Source of the DNA: Pseudorasbora parva
Taxonomy: Eukaryota > Chordata > Actinopteri > Cypriniformes > Gobionidae
Length of the DNA stretch: 64,000 bases
Assembly: GCF_024679245.1 (NCBI RefSeq)
Contig: NC_090177.1
Coordinates: forward strand, 22,622,950-22,686,949
Direction: 5' to 3'
Below are positions 63,244-64,000 of the stretch, one piece after another. The translations under genes were made by a program, and so were the position numbers. The notes beneath the pieces are model-generated. The model saw only the letters and a list, made by a program, of their open reading frames with translations, was not told the DNA's origin and did no database searches. Numbering within the stretch: position 1 is the first letter of the stretch; each line of letters begins with the position of its first letter.

Positions 63244-64000
63244 TAAATGACAAATCCATGATCCATGCGTGATTTTAATAAATTGTGGTTATTTGGTCAA
63301 TTACAAATTTCCTGGCTATTGGTGTAGATCAACAGATTAGATCCAGTAGTCATTTTAATCATAGCTGTACTATATTTGCAAACATTAATTATACATTTTT
63401 GAAATAACAGTATACTTTAACTTTTGTGTCTGACATGTTGAGAATTGTGCATTTTATGATCAAATGGAAGGAGAAGGAAGCCACATCATTTCCTTTCATC
63501 AGTTCACATTCATTTACTGTAACTTCCTTTATACTGACTTGACTATTTTGTCCTGTTTCTCAAAGATCATAAATCAACAGTTATTTAATGCCTTTCCCTT
63601 GTTGCCTTATTCTTTCAGTGTAATTGGATGTTACAAAACCATCAGATCCGCTCTGGCATATCCCAGCATCATGAAAGTTTTTTACATCTCGTCAGATCAT
63701 CAGTGAATGTCAGAAGTGCAAATCTCTCTCAAAATCATATCCTTCACCTCTGGAACTACCTACTGTCCTACCACTCCAGCCCTGAAACAAAACACAAAAG
63801 TATATATGAGAGTGCGTATGTGTGCATTGTGTTACAGAGTAACCAAAAGCCATCAAAGCACGCTAGGGACTTGACGCGCCGCTCTAGGACAGGAATCTCC
63901 CAAATCACTCATGCAGCAGGAGGTAAGCAGCACATTATTGGTTTGCACACTTTCCCAGGAAGGTAGGCAGGTCTCCTACCCTTTACTTTAATATACTCAA
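63244..64000. other. Intergenic, nothing recognised
   Basis: AT-rich. The frame at 63628-63966 has no domain or splice support. Confidence 0.4.

Overview
The window is eukaryotic, from a ray-finned fish and most likely a cyprinid. Three things suggest this: two recognisable exons of vertebrate agrin with fish-like spacing, a very high load of teleost-type repeats (Tc1, hAT, TTAA-site and foldback elements, L2, a sushi-like LTR element), and no compact gene structure elsewhere. Only two protein-coding exons of a host gene are firmly recognised.

Left end (1-4300): the 5' end of agrn on the minus strand. Exon 1 (3372-3572) encodes the signal peptide and the first half of the NtA domain. Exon 2 (1868-2129) encodes the rest of NtA. 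The gene continues beyond position 1. Upstream of exon 1 is CpG-rich sequence, followed on the plus strand by a possible divergent first exon (3984-4077) that would encode an N-terminal membrane anchor.

4298-7423: a complete LTR retrotransposon with apparently identical 380-bp LTRs and a perfect 5-bp target duplication. It lacks pol. Its 779-codon ORF joins a gag-like segment to three in-frame coding minisatellites with periods of 30, 27 and 24 bp. The primer-binding site matches no tRNA end. It is an 11-nt perfect complement of the predicted first 11 nt of the element's own transcript, which is the arrangement of self-priming Tf1/sushi-type elements. A solo LTR of a related family lies at 56360-56706 on the minus strand.

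7.4-64 kb: non-coding sequence built from nested mobile elements. These include a frameshifted IR/DR-type Tc1 element (24428-25915), a Tc1 remnant (26205-26580), a third Tc1 (about 32380-34190) split by a 642-bp insertion just before its catalytic glutamate, a 2.1-kb hAT-like element with perfect 8-bp duplication (44813-46960), a hAT-like element inside a TTAA-site element (20209-22224), two copies of an element with 9-bp duplications (18546-19075 and 59008-59527), an L2 LINE fragment inside a DNA element (57592-58424), and many short inverted-repeat elements. Between these lie low-repeat stretches (for example 23.05-24.15, 28.3-28.7, 36.4-37.4, 39-43.2, 49.5-52.7 and 54.2-54.8 kb). They look more constrained than their surroundings and are candidates for conserved regulatory DNA, but this cannot be tested here.

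The most notable object is the young, self-priming, pol-less retrotransposon with a minisatellite ORF, inserted about 0.7 kb upstream of the agrn start codon.
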